From contig DATMNI010000312.1 of the NCBI GenBank assembly GCA_035570275.1, positions 1-20,090 of the forward strand: a stretch of DNA of 20,090 nucleotides. Reading direction: 5' to 3'. Positions 1 through 7,947 of the stretch are shown here, piece after piece. The notes under the pieces were generated by a model. That model had not been told where the DNA came from. It did not search any database and saw only the letters and a list, made by a program, of their open reading frames with translations. Every line of letters starts with the position of its first letter. Positions within the stretch are counted from its first letter, which is position 1. The translations under genes and the position numbers were made by a program. Origin of the DNA: DATMNI01 sp035570275. Its GTDB lineage: Bacteria; Acidobacteriota; Terriglobia; Bryobacterales; Bryobacteraceae.

Positions 1-38
1 GACGCTGACCGCCCGCTTAGCTTAGTACACCGTTTCAT

Positions 39-166
39 AAATACAGTCGCGTATTTCGACGAAACCGCTTCCTAACGGTCGCGGCTCTGATCGGAGCCGC
101 GACGGACGTCTCCGATCAGAGCCGCGACGGTCACGGAGCGGTGCCTCGAAATACGAGAGGGTATTT
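39..166. repeat. Pair of inverted interspersed repeat copies (REP/BIME-like palindrome)
   Basis: The left arm (39-95) and the reverse complement of the right arm (111-166) align over their whole length with one gap and about 47 of 57 positions identical by eye. The inner 18 bases (78-95 against 111-128) are a perfect inverted repeat around a 15-base loop. The outer ends each contain a small AAATAC/GTATTT inverted repeat (39-56 and 149-166). Bases 63-80 recur exactly, in reverse complement, at 4668-4685, so this is an interspersed family. No transposase or RAYT gene lies in the window. Confidence 0.75.
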
Positions 167-365
167 GCGAAAGAGTGTGCTTAGCAAGCTAGCCGCTCCC
201 GGTCCCAACGCGGCGGTGCTGGCGATCGCTGGCAAGATCGATCAGTCGAAGGCTTTAGGCCACTTCGTTCAACGCCCTTTGGTTGTATGCAGCGGAGAAA
301 CTGGAAACGGGCATCCGGCTGGCTAACGCTAACAGACCACAAAAGGCGATCGCCTGTCCTGCCTG
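167..365. other. Gene-free stretch downstream of the sensor kinase
   Basis: No open frame here has a convincing start, ribosome binding site or recognisable product. The only structure seen is the palindrome AGGCGATCGCCT at 344-355, listed separately. This stretch together with the repeat at 39-166 fills the left end of the window. Confidence 0.5.
341..355 (-). terminator. Possible weak terminator of the sensor kinase gene
   Basis: Read on the minus strand just past the kinase stop, a perfect 12-base palindrome AGGCGATCGCCT (344-355) is followed by a short T run. With a realistic loop the stem is only about four pairs, so a functional terminator is uncertain. Confidence 0.25.
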
Positions 366-3014
366 TCAGCCGGCGGCACTGCTGTTTTCGGACCCGACAT
401 CCAGAATCTTGCGGATCCGCATGCCCAGCATGGATTCCGTGAAAGGCTTTTGCAGCAGCGGCGTTTGCTGGTCAAGGGCATGGCGGCGCAGTACGGCGTG
501 TTCGGTATAACCGGACATGAGCAGCACCTTCAGGTTCGGGCGGTGTAATGCGGCCTGCTGCGCTACCGCGGCGCCATCGGAATGCGGCAACACCATGTCG
601 GCCAGAAGCAGGTCAATGCGGATGGCCGGGTTGGCGCAGAGGCGCAGGGCTTCCTCGGGCGTGTCGGCCTTCAGAACCACATAGCCGAGATTGGTCAGCA
701 TGGCGACCACCAGCCTCCGCAGCGTATCGTCATCTTCCACCACCAAAACGGCTTCGCAGGCCTGCCGGGAAGGCGGGGGCGCGGCGGCTTCGGGGGCTTC
801 AAGATCGGCACTTGCCGCGCTGGGCAGGTAAATCGTGAAGGTGGTACCAACGCCCGGCTCGCTATAGACCGCGATGGCGCCGCCCGTTTGCTTGATGATT
901 CCGTAAACCGTGGAGAGTCCCAAGCCAGTCCCGCGCCCCAGTTCCTTGGTGGTGAAGAACGGTTCGAAAATGTGGCGCCGGGTCTCTTCATCCATGCCGT
1001 GACCCGTGTCGGCAATCGACAGCCGCAAGTAATGTCCGGGAGCCATTCCCACGAAGGGGGCAGCCTCTTCTTCGGTGAAATCCACGTTGGAGGTCTCGAT
1101 GGTGAGCGTGCCTCCGTGCTCCATGGCGTCGCGCGCGTTGACGGAGAGGTTGAGCACGATCTGATCGATCTGCCCCGGGTCGGCCAGAACGTCGCGGAGA
1201 TCCGGCGCCAGCCGGGTGACGATTTGAATGTCCTCACCCAATAAACGCGCCAGCATTTTCTGAGTTTGAACGATCCTGGGATTCAGGTTGATGCGGCGCA
1301 GTTGCAGCACCTGGCGCCGGCTGAAGGCGAGCAGTTGTTGGGTGAGCGAGGCCGCGCGCTGCGAGGCGGCCAGGATTTCTTCCGTGGCGGTGCGGTCCGG
1401 GCTATTCTCCTCCTGGCCGGCGTGGATCATTTCGGCATAGCCCTGGATGACGGTCAGCAGGTTGTTAAAGTCGTGGGCAATCCCGCCCGCCAGGTGGCCG
1501 ACGGCTTCCAGCTTTTGGGACTGGCGCAACTGCTCCTCGATGCGCCGGCGCTCGGTGATGTCCTTGGCAATCACCAGGCGGCCGCTAATCGCGCCCAGCG
1601 TGATGGAGTGAACGGCAGTTTCGGCGAAGATGATGCTGCCGTCCCTCTTGCGGTGGCGCCATGGTCCGGCACTGTGCGCTCTTCCGTCGCCTTTGCGGAT
1701 GTCGGCCTCTAGCAGGGGCACGTCTTCCGGCGGCCGGATATCGCGCAATGTCATGCCGAGGAATTCTTCGCGGGTGTAGCCATAGCGCTGGATGGCGGCG
1801 TTGTTCACCATCAGGAACGCCAGTGTATCGGGGTGATGGAGCCACATGGCCTCCGGGTTCGAGTCGAACAATAAGCGATACCGCTGCTCCGATTCTTCCA
1901 GTTCGCGTTGCGCCCGGCGGCGCTGCGTCACGTCGCGGAAGACCAGCACCACACCGGTGGCGGCCCCGGATTGGTCATGGATGGCCGCTCCGCTATGGTC
2001 GATGGGGATTTCGCGGCCGTCTTTGGCAAGCAGGATGGCGTGATCGGCCAGCCCGGCCACTACACCACTGCGCCGTACGATATCGGCGGGATCCTCCACC
2101 TGCTGGCGGGTGGATTCGTTGACGATGCGGCAGATCTCGGAGAGTTGGCGGCCAACCGCGGACGCCACGGTCCAGCCGGTGAGCGCCGCGGCAATGGGAT
2201 TCATAAACTGGATCAGCCCGGCGGTGTCGGTGGAGATCACGGCGTCCCCGATGCTTCGCAGGGTGGTCTCGAATTCCGCCTTGGCGCGGGCTTCCTTTTC
2301 CCGGGCACGGCCCAAGTCCAGGATGAGCCACTCCTGTGTCCGGACCAGACGGTTGACGTGCCTGGTGGAGACGAGAAGCAGGAAGGCCAGCCCGATGATG
2401 CCGAGTAGAACGATGAGGCGGGTGCGGTTGGCCTGGGTGTCGGCGGCGGCGGAGCGCACGGCGAACTCCCGGTTCTCGGCGTCGATCACGCGCGCGGCCA
2501 CTGTGCGAATCTCCTCCATGGCTTGCCTGCCGTGGCCGTCGCCGTTAGTCACTAAGGCGAGCACTGTGTCGATCCCGCCGCTGCGGCGGGCGTCTATGCC
2601 GGTGGCGAGTGCTGCGAGCTTCTCCCTGGAGAGCGGCCGCAGACTCGCGGCATCCGTGGCGCCCGCAAACGCAATGCCGGGCCGGCTAAGTTCACCTAGA
2701 AGCTTATTGATCTGCGGAAGAGCTGCCTGGTAGGGCTCCAGATAGTGCGGATCGCCGGTCAGCAGGAAGCCGCGCACGCCGGATTCGGCATCGGTCAGCA
2801 GGGATACCAGCTCCTCCGTTTGGTCGACGATGGACCGGGACTGCTCGGCGTATGCCGTATTCTTTTTGTATGCTTGGCCTTCCAGGTATGAGATCGTCCC
2901 GATAGCAATCACGGTTAGCAGCGCAAGAATCGGGCCGAAGGTGTGGGACATCCTTAATACGGATCGTCGCAAAGGGTCAGTTTTCTGTCCGTCCACTGGT
3001 ACCAACGGTATCAT
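366..3014 (-). CDS. Membrane hybrid sensor histidine kinase (CHASE3-PAS-PAS-HisKA-HATPase-REC)
   Basis: A two-component hybrid kinase of 882 residues that probably senses a signal at the membrane and autophosphorylates. Visible in order: transmembrane segment about 26-44; CHASE3-like extracytoplasmic region about 50-195; second transmembrane segment about 199-216; two PAS domains about 247-365 and 375-490; H-box GGIAHDFNNLL with His514; N-box around VNARD (Asn626); G-boxes DTGHG (Asp669) and GTGLGL (about 695); receiver domain about 754-872 with phosphoacceptor Asp806 and the SGY and QKPF motifs. The frame stays open further upstream, but that part lies antisense to the ROK gene and is not coding. 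The start at 3014 has GGAG four bases upstream; ATG 2951 (MSHTFGP) is the alternative and is supported by the GC-poor codons between the two. Divergent from the ROK gene with a gap of 34 bases. No separate response regulator is nearby, so its target is unknown. Confidence 0.92.
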   Translation of the reverse strand: MIPLVPVDGQKTDPLRRSVLRMSHTFGPILALLTVIAIGTISYLEGQAYKKNTAYAEQSRSIVDQTEELVSLLTDAESGVRGFLLTGDPHYLEPYQAALPQINKLLGELSRPGIAFAGATDAASLRPLSREKLAALATGIDARRSGGIDTVLALVTNGDGHGRQAMEEIRTVAARVIDAENREFAVRSAAADTQANRTRLIVLLGIIGLAFLLLVSTRHVNRLVRTQEWLILDLGRAREKEARAKAEFETTLRSIGDAVISTDTAGLIQFMNPIAAALTGWTVASAVGRQLSEICRIVNESTRQQVEDPADIVRRSGVVAGLADHAILLAKDGREIPIDHSGAAIHDQSGAATGVVLVFRDVTQRRRAQRELEESEQRYRLLFDSNPEAMWLHHPDTLAFLMVNNAAIQRYGYTREEFLGMTLRDIRPPEDVPLLEADIRKGDGRAHSAGPWRHRKRDGSIIFAETAVHSITLGAISGRLVIAKDITERRRIEEQLRQSQKLEAVGHLAGGIAHDFNNLLTVIQGYAEMIHAGQEENSPDRTATEEILAASQRAASLTQQLLAFSRRQVLQLRRINLNPRIVQTQKMLARLLGEDIQIVTRLAPDLRDVLADPGQIDQIVLNLSVNARDAMEHGGTLTIETSNVDFTEEEAAPFVGMAPGHYLRLSIADTGHGMDEETRRHIFEPFFTTKELGRGTGLGLSTVYGIIKQTGGAIAVYSEPGVGTTFTIYLPSAASADLEAPEAAAPPPSRQACEAVLVVEDDDTLRRLVVAMLTNLGYVVLKADTPEEALRLCANPAIRIDLLLADMVLPHSDGAAVAQQAALHRPNLKVLLMSGYTEHAVLRRHALDQQTPLLQKPFTESMLGMRIRKILDVGSENSSAAG

Positions 3015-3048
3015 AGTACTCCGCCTGCGATTCAGACACTGGGGTGGC

Positions 3049-3915
3049 ATGATGATTTTGGCAATCGATATCGGTGGCACGAAATTCACCATGGCGGTTT
3101 TTGACGGCGCGCAGATGGTTCGGCGGGAATCGCGCGCCACCGACGCACTGGGAGGCCGCGAGTGGATGCTGGCGCAGATCGGCGGCATGGTGGGCCGGTG
3201 GAAACAAGAGTTACCAATCCTGGGGTGCGGGATCGGATTCGGCGGACCGGTGAATTTCGCGGCGCAGCGCGTGATACTCTCCACACATGTGGGAGGATGG
3301 CGCGATTTCGACTTGTGCGGTTTTGTACGCCAGTTGATCGGCGGGCCGGTGGCGATGGACAACGATGCTAACGTTGGTGCGCTGGGTGAAGCCGAATTCG
3401 GTGCCGGGAACGGGTGTTCGCCGCTTTTCTACATGACCCTTTCCACGGGCATCGGCGGCGGAATTTACGCGGACGGCCGGGTGTGGCGCGGCGCCGATTC
3501 GTACGGCGGAGAGATTGGCCACTTGACCATACGGCCCGAGGGACCGGAATGTCTGTGCGGAGCCCGCGGTTGCTATGAACGCATGTGCTGCGGACTTTGG
3601 CTGGAGCGCGACTACGGCAAGCCAGCCAGGGAGTTGATGCAGGACGCGAATTTCGTGAAGGGCTACGTGGTGGACCTGGCGTTGGGGTTGAAAGCCGCCA
3701 TCATGCTGTTGAACCCGCAGCGGGTAGTGATTGGTGGCGGCATCGCCAAAGCCGGCGACCGCCTGTTTGTGCCGCTGCGGGAAGAGTTGCGCCGGCAAAT
3801 TACTTCGTGGTCGGGCGCGCGGCTGGATGTAGTGCCGGCTGCGCTGGGCGATGACAGCGTGCTCTGGGGCGCGCTGGCGTTGGCAGGGCGGCACTGCGGT
3901 CCAGCCGTAACTTAA
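3049..3915 (+). CDS. ROK family sugar kinase (glucokinase-like)
   Basis: A 288-residue cytoplasmic ROK protein, expected to phosphorylate a hexose or amino sugar with ATP. Seen: phosphate-binding loop DIGGTKF (7-13); catalytic-type NDANVGALGE with Asp106; second phosphate loop STGIGGG (132-138); zinc site formed by His158 and CLCGARGC (Cys168, Cys170, Cys175) followed by Glu177; late glycine motif VVIGGGIAKAG. No N-terminal DNA-binding domain is present, so it is a kinase rather than a NagC/XylR-type repressor. ROK kinases are usually about 300-320 residues; the segment after the zinc site looks shortened. Starts at ATG 3049 or 3052 (MMILAIDIGG); the longer upstream frame lies antisense to the kinase and is rejected. 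The exact sugar cannot be told from sequence. Confidence 0.88.
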   Translation: MMILAIDIGGTKFTMAVFDGAQMVRRESRATDALGGREWMLAQIGGMVGRWKQELPILGCGIGFGGPVNFAAQRVILSTHVGGWRDFDLCGFVRQLIGGPVAMDNDANVGALGEAEFGAGNGCSPLFYMTLSTGIGGGIYADGRVWRGADSYGGEIGHLTIRPEGPECLCGARGCYERMCCGLWLERDYGKPARELMQDANFVKGYVVDLALGLKAAIMLLNPQRVVIGGGIAKAGDRLFVPLREELRRQITSWSGARLDVVPAALGDDSVLWGALALAGRHCGPAVT

Positions 3916-3950
3916 GCTCGGAAGTTTTCGAACTTACTGTTGGAGTCTAT

Positions 3951-4598
3951 ATGAACAAACGTCGATTCGTTTTCCTGGCGCTGGCTATGACGGCCGGCGT
4001 TGCCGTGGCGGCTGACGTGCCGCCGGCCGCGGTGGATATCCCGGCGGGCGGCAGCCATCAACCAGCGGTTGCGGTACTGGCCGGCGGCTGCTTTTGGGGA
4101 GTGGAAGCCGTCTTCGACCACCTCAAGGGCGTGACGGGCGTGGTATCGGGTTATGCCGGCGGCAGCAGCCAGGCCGCCCATTATGAGATGGTGGGCACCG
4201 GCCGCACCGGGCACGCCGAGTCGGTACAAATCACCTACGACCCTTCGCAGATCTCCTATGGCAAACTGCTGCAGGTCTTCTTCACGGTCGCGCACGATCC
4301 CACGCAAATCAATCGCCAGGGGCCGGACGAGGGCACGCAGTACCGGTCGGCGATCTTCTATCAGTCCGAAGAACAGAAGCGAGTGGCCGAGGCTTACATT
4401 CAGCAGTTGACGGAGGCCAAAGTCTTCCGGCACCCCATCGCGACCAAGGTAGTTCCGCTTCCCGCTTTCTACCCGGCGGAAGCGTATCACCAAAACTACA
4501 TCGCGCGGAACCCCGGCAATCCGTACGTAGTGTATAACGATCTGCCCAAGCTATCCGAGCTCAAGAAGCGCTTTCCGGAATTGACGAAGGGACGCTAA
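3951..4598 (+). CDS. msrA: Peptide-methionine (S)-S-oxide reductase MsrA, exported form
   Basis: Repairs oxidised methionine by reducing methionine-S-sulfoxide in proteins. The MsrA signature GGCFWGVEAVF is present with catalytic Cys47, followed by the family motifs SGYAGG, TGHAESV, TQYRSAIFY and YHQNY. Residues 1-21 form a signal peptide (MNKRRFVFLALAMTAGVAVAA), placing it outside the cytoplasm. Cys47 is the only cysteine in all 215 residues, so it lacks the resolving cysteines of two- and three-Cys MsrA proteins and must be recycled by an outside thiol. The start has TTGGAG six bases upstream. It follows the ROK gene by 35 bases on the same strand. No msrB is visible in the window. Confidence 0.95.
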   Translation: MNKRRFVFLALAMTAGVAVAADVPPAAVDIPAGGSHQPAVAVLAGGCFWGVEAVFDHLKGVTGVVSGYAGGSSQAAHYEMVGTGRTGHAESVQITYDPSQISYGKLLQVFFTVAHDPTQINRQGPDEGTQYRSAIFYQSEEQKRVAEAYIQQLTEAKVFRHPIATKVVPLPAFYPAEAYHQNYIARNPGNPYVVYNDLPKLSELKKRFPELTKGR

Positions 4599-4637
4599 CA
4601 CGGAGGAGCTGTCCCAAAATCAAAGCGCCGTTGGCCG

Positions 4638-4716
4638 GCCTGCTTTCAGAGCCGCGACTTGTCGCTCGACCGTTAGGAAGCGGTTGCCCAGCCCAGCCTG
4701 CTTTCAGAGCCGCGAC
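4638..4716. repeat. Interspersed repeat copy with 21-bp direct repeats
   Basis: Two identical 21-base stretches (4638-4658 and 4696-4716, ending TTTCAGAGCCGCGAC) flank GACCGTTAGGAAGCGGTT (4668-4685). The middle block is the exact reverse complement of 63-80, and TCAGAGCCGCGAC matches the reverse complement of the adjoining bases at 78-90. Compared with the copy at the left end, about nine extra bases separate the two conserved blocks. The element ends 19 bases before the DUF309 start codon. Confidence 0.75.
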
Positions 4717-4735
4717 CGCCAGCCTCACTAAACTC

Positions 4736-5095
4736 ATGGACCCACTACTGCACCGGGGAATCCAGTTATTCAATGACGGCGAGTTCTTCGAATGCCACGA
4801 AGTGTTGGAGGAAGCCTGGACTCCGGAGCGCGGTCCCCGGCGCCTGTTCCTGCAGGCGTTGATCCACGTGGCCGTAGGCCGGTACCACTGCCAGCGGCGG
4901 AACCCGGCGGGCGCCAGCCGGCAACTCCGCAAGGCTCTGCGCAAGTTGGCAGCGTATCTGCCGGAATACGAGGGCGTCGACACGGCGCGGCTGGCCGGTG
5001 AGGCTCAGGCGTTGCTCAATCATGTGGAGGCTGGTGCGGCGAAGGCGGCCAACGAGGCGACGGACTATCCCCGGTTTGCGATAGTTTTAAAATAG
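4736..5095 (+). CDS. DUF309 family protein
   Basis: A 119-residue protein with the DUF309 hallmark near the N-terminus: a helix with FFECHEVLEEAW (17-28) after HRGIQLFNDG, then a second helical motif LFLQALIHVAVGRYH. The family is small, helical and of unknown biochemical function; no membrane segment or signal peptide is seen. ATG 4736 is chosen because the frame upstream of it (open from 4631) runs through the interspersed repeat; no clear Shine-Dalgarno precedes it, so the start is less secure than the gene. It sits between msrA and the HlyD-type adaptor on the same strand, 25 bases before the latter. Confidence 0.8.
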   Translation: MDPLLHRGIQLFNDGEFFECHEVLEEAWTPERGPRRLFLQALIHVAVGRYHCQRRNPAGASRQLRKALRKLAAYLPEYEGVDTARLAGEAQALLNHVEAGAAKAANEATDYPRFAIVLK

Positions 5096-5120
5096 CCTTC
5101 TGATTGCCGATCGCTCTTTT

Positions 5121-6110
5121 ATGCGCGCCAAATGGGTCCTTCTCTCCGTGGCGGTGGTCCTCGCAGGCGCGCTGGCGCTCTGGCTCGCGATGCGGTCCCA
5201 TCGCGCGGCGCCTCCGCCGGTGCGGCTTGCGGGTGCGGCGGTCATCGTCAACCGTGAGATCACCCTCCAGGGGACCATCCGCCCGCAGCACGTCGTCGGC
5301 GTGGCCGCGCCGCTGACCGGACTGGTGGAGGGGCTGCCGGTGGACATCGGTCAGGAGGTTTACCGGGACCAGGTGCTGGCGCGCGTTGGGGGGCAGGGAT
5401 TGGAATCGGCGCGCGAGGCAGCCGCTGCCGACCTGGAGCATGCGCAGGACCAGACCGCCAGGGCGGAGGCCGGCGTGACCACCGCGCGGCTGGAGGAATC
5501 GCGCGCCGATGCCGATGTCGAGCGCGCCCGCCTGGCGCTCGATCGCGCCGAGAAGACTTATTCGCGCCAGCGCACGCTCTTCGCCCAGGGCGCCACGCCG
5601 CGGCTCACTTTTGAGAAGGCCGAGAGCGAGTATCGGAGCCTGACGAAAGAGTTCGAGATCATGGATGCCGGCGCCCGCGGAGCTCGCGACCAGGTGCAGA
5701 ACGCGCTGCGCGAGGTCACCGCGAAAAAGAAGATTGTGCAAGACCGCCAGCAGCAGTTGGAAGAGGCGCAGGGGAATCTGCAGGCCGCCGAGGTGCGCTC
5801 CCCGGTCGATGGGACCGTGGTAGGGCGCCGGGCCGAGATCGGCAAACCGGCGTACGAGGCGGGCGCCGGGTTCTTCCAGATCGCCACCGATCTTTACGCG
5901 CTGGAAGTCACGCTGGAACCGAAGCCGGAAGAGTTGAAACGCATCCAACCGGGCCAGCAGGCAATGGTGCTCATCCTCGACCTGCAAAGCCAGGGCCTGC
6001 CCGGCGTGGTGCGGGAGATCAAGGGCAGCCAGGTGGTGGTGGAGTTCGAGAGCAACCTGCCGGCGATCAAGCCGGGCATGGTGGCCGGCGTGCGGCTGAA
6101 GCTGGAGTGA
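5121..6110 (+). CDS. HlyD-type membrane fusion / efflux adaptor protein
   Basis: A 329-residue periplasmic adaptor. An N-terminal hydrophobic anchor (about 5-24) is followed by a biotinyl-lipoyl-like half motif (GVAAPLTGLVEGLPVDIGQEV, split here as GVAAPLTGLVE plus GLPVDIGQEV), a long Ala/Glu/Arg-rich coiled-coil hairpin (about 92-225), the second lipoyl half (VRSPVDGTVVGR) and a C-terminal beta-barrel region ending in GMVAGVRLKLE. Such proteins link an inner-membrane transporter to an outer-membrane channel. No transporter or channel gene is next to it: DUF309 lies upstream and a fumarase downstream, so it is an orphan adaptor whose partner must be elsewhere. No obvious ribosome binding site at ATG 5121. 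Confidence 0.85.
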   Translation: MRAKWVLLSVAVVLAGALALWLAMRSHRAAPPPVRLAGAAVIVNREITLQGTIRPQHVVGVAAPLTGLVEGLPVDIGQEVYRDQVLARVGGQGLESAREAAAADLEHAQDQTARAEAGVTTARLEESRADADVERARLALDRAEKTYSRQRTLFAQGATPRLTFEKAESEYRSLTKEFEIMDAGARGARDQVQNALREVTAKKKIVQDRQQQLEEAQGNLQAAEVRSPVDGTVVGRRAEIGKPAYEAGAGFFQIATDLYALEVTLEPKPEELKRIQPGQQAMVLILDLQSQGLPGVVREIKGSQVVVEFESNLPAIKPGMVAGVRLKLE

Positions 6111-6164
6111 CCCGGCACACAGGCGGGAATGGCCGTGTGCTACGTTGAGATTTCCGGAGCCGTT

Positions 6165-7679
6165 ATGGAATTCTTAGCCAGCAGCCTGTTGGAACTCATC
6201 ATCCAAACCTCTACCAACCTTCCGCCCGATGTGCGCGCCGCCATGTCCATCGCCGCCAACGCCGAGACGCCTGCCACGCAATCCTCGCAGGCGCTCGACA
6301 TCATCCTGTCGAACGTGGATATGGCGAACGACGACGAAGGGCCGATCTGCCAGGACACCGGGATGCCCACGTTCATCATCCACACGCCGGTGGGCGTAAA
6401 CCAGATCCGCATCAAGCAGGCCGTTCGCGAAGCCGTGGCCGAAGCCACGCGGTTGGGCAAACTGCGTCCCAACTCCGTGGACTCCATCACGGGCAAGAAC
6501 AGCGGCAACAACCTGGGTGTGGAGACGCCGGTGATGCATTTCGAACAGTGGGAAGAAGACGACATCGAAATTAAGCTGATCCTGAAAGGCGGCGGCTGCG
6601 AGAACACCAACAATCAATACTCGGTGCCGTGCGAGCTGGATCACCTGGGCCGCGCCGACCGCAATCTGGAGGGCGTGCGCCAGTGCATTCTGCACGCCGT
6701 CTGGCTGGCGCAGGGTAAAGGCTGCGCCCCCGGCGCCGTCGGCGTCTGCATCGGTAGCGACCGGGCGCACGGCTACGAACTGGCGAAGGGGCAGCTTTTC
6801 CGCACGCTGGACGACGTGAACGCCGACCCGCTGCTGGCCAAGCTGGAATCCGAAATCATGGAGGAGGCCAACAAGCTGGGTGTCGGAGCCATGGGCTTCG
6901 GCGGCAAGAGTTCGCTGATCGGCTGCAAGATCACCGCCGCCAACCGGTTGCCGGCCAGTTTTTTTGTTTCCGTGGCGTATGACTGCTGGGCCTTCCGCCG
7001 TCTGGGCGTGCGCCTGGACGCCACCGGCGCCATCGTGAAATGGCTGTACCGGGACCCGCAGCGCCCGGTGGAGCGGATGGCGCGCGGCGAAGGTTTCCCG
7101 CTGACCGGCCGCGAGGTGGTGCTCACGCCGCCGCTGACCGAGGCGCAGATGCGCGCGCTCAAGGTCGGCGATGTGGTGCTGATCTCGGGCGAGATGTTCA
7201 CCGGCCGCGACAACGTGCACGCCTATTTGATGAAGAACCCGCCGCCGATGGATCTGAACGGGGCGGTGCTCTACCACTGCGGCCCCGTGATGCTTCAGGA
7301 GGGAGGCGAGTGGAAAGTGAAGGCCGCCGGCCCCACCACCAGCATTCGCGAAGAGCCCTACCAGGCCGACGTGATCAAGCGCTATGGAGTGCGCGCCGTG
7401 ATCGGCAAAGGCGGCATGGGCAAGAAGACGCTGGGTGCGCTCCAGGAGTTCGGCGCGGTCTACCTGAACGCCATCGGCGGCGCGGCGCAGTACTATGCGC
7501 GCACGGTGGAGAAGGTGCTGGGCGTAAGCCTGATGGAGTTCGGCATCCCGGAAGCGATGTGGCAAGTGCGCGTTCGCAATTTTGCGGCGATCGTGACCAT
7601 GGACGCGCACGGCAATAGTATGCACGCCGACGTGGAGCGCGCCACTGGCGAGCGCCTGGAAGCGTTGCAGAAGGCATGA
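6165..7679 (+). CDS. Class I (iron-sulfur) fumarate hydratase, fused alpha-beta form
   Basis: Interconverts fumarate and malate in the citric acid cycle using a [4Fe-4S] cluster. The 504-residue chain joins the alpha-like domain (about 1-300) to the beta-like domain (about 315-504), which are separate subunits in many bacteria. Likely cluster ligands are Cys62 (ICQDTGMP), Cys187 (GCAPGAVG) and Cys274 (YDCWAFRR); assignment follows family logic. The beta part shows GEMFTGRDNVHAYL and the GKGGMGKKT stretch. The related hydratase L-tartrate dehydratase is an alternative, but nothing points to it. ATG 6165 has CCGGAG five bases upstream and is preferred over an earlier in-frame GTG/ATG at 6129. 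It lies 54 bases after the adaptor gene and about 90 bases before tRNA-Phe. Confidence 0.93.
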   Translation: MEFLASSLLELIIQTSTNLPPDVRAAMSIAANAETPATQSSQALDIILSNVDMANDDEGPICQDTGMPTFIIHTPVGVNQIRIKQAVREAVAEATRLGKLRPNSVDSITGKNSGNNLGVETPVMHFEQWEEDDIEIKLILKGGGCENTNNQYSVPCELDHLGRADRNLEGVRQCILHAVWLAQGKGCAPGAVGVCIGSDRAHGYELAKGQLFRTLDDVNADPLLAKLESEIMEEANKLGVGAMGFGGKSSLIGCKITAANRLPASFFVSVAYDCWAFRRLGVRLDATGAIVKWLYRDPQRPVERMARGEGFPLTGREVVLTPPLTEAQMRALKVGDVVLISGEMFTGRDNVHAYLMKNPPPMDLNGAVLYHCGPVMLQEGGEWKVKAAGPTTSIREEPYQADVIKRYGVRAVIGKGGMGKKTLGALQEFGAVYLNAIGGAAQYYARTVEKVLGVSLMEFGIPEAMWQVRVRNFAAIVTMDAHGNSMHADVERATGERLEALQKA

Positions 7680-7768
7680 TTTGGCGTGGCGGGCACGGTG
7701 CGCAGCCGGTAGCAGCCGGGCCCCAGGCAAGTGTTTGGCGGGCAAGTTTGGTACACTGAGGTTTCCCC

Positions 7769-7844
7769 GGCCAGGTAGCTCAGCTGGTAGAGCGCAGCCC
7801 TGAAAAGGCTGGCGTCGGCGGTTCGATTCCGTCCCTGGCCACCA
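7769..7844 (+). tRNA. tRNA-Phe (anticodon GAA), CCA encoded
   Basis: A 76-base cloverleaf. The acceptor stem GGCCAGG pairs with CCTGGCC, the D-arm is GCTC...GAGC, the anticodon stem CAGCC/GGCTG holds the loop CTGAAAA with anticodon GAA, and the T-arm is GGCGG-TTCGATT-CCGTC. Discriminator A at 7841 and an encoded CCA at 7842-7844. Confidence 0.97.
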
Positions 7845-7855
7845 TAAAATCAACA

Positions 7856-7884
7856 CCTTGGACTGGCTTCGAACCGCCGAGGCC
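7856..7884 (-). repeat. Degenerate inverted copy of the tRNA-Phe 3' half
   Basis: Read on the minus strand, 7884-7856 aligns with tRNA-Phe 7811-7838 at about 23 of 28 positions with one gap, including a perfect 12-base block (TCGGCGGTTCGA, 7815-7826, against 7869-7880). The match covers the variable region, the T-arm and part of the acceptor strand. It begins 11 bases after the tRNA. It could alternatively be read as a long hairpin arm with the tRNA end. Confidence 0.6.
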
Positions 7885-7947
7885 GGTCGATTGACGCAAG
7901 GCGAAGCGCCAAATTCTGGTGGATGCTAAACTGAACTCGGAGCCGTC

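Noticed and set aside
3015..3362. N-terminal extension of the sensor kinase frame
   Set aside because: This part lies antisense to the well-supported ROK gene and shows no domain; the kinase starts at 3014 or 2951.
7735..7757. Promoter ahead of tRNA-Phe (TTGGCG...TACACT)
   Set aside because: TACACT is well placed for the tRNA, but the TTGGCG is only 11 bases away, too short for a standard promoter, and no better -35 was seen.
6174..7856. Long minus-strand open frame with His/Ala/Arg-rich translation
   Set aside because: It is a high-GC shadow of the fumarase gene; its first residues are the antisense of tRNA-Phe.
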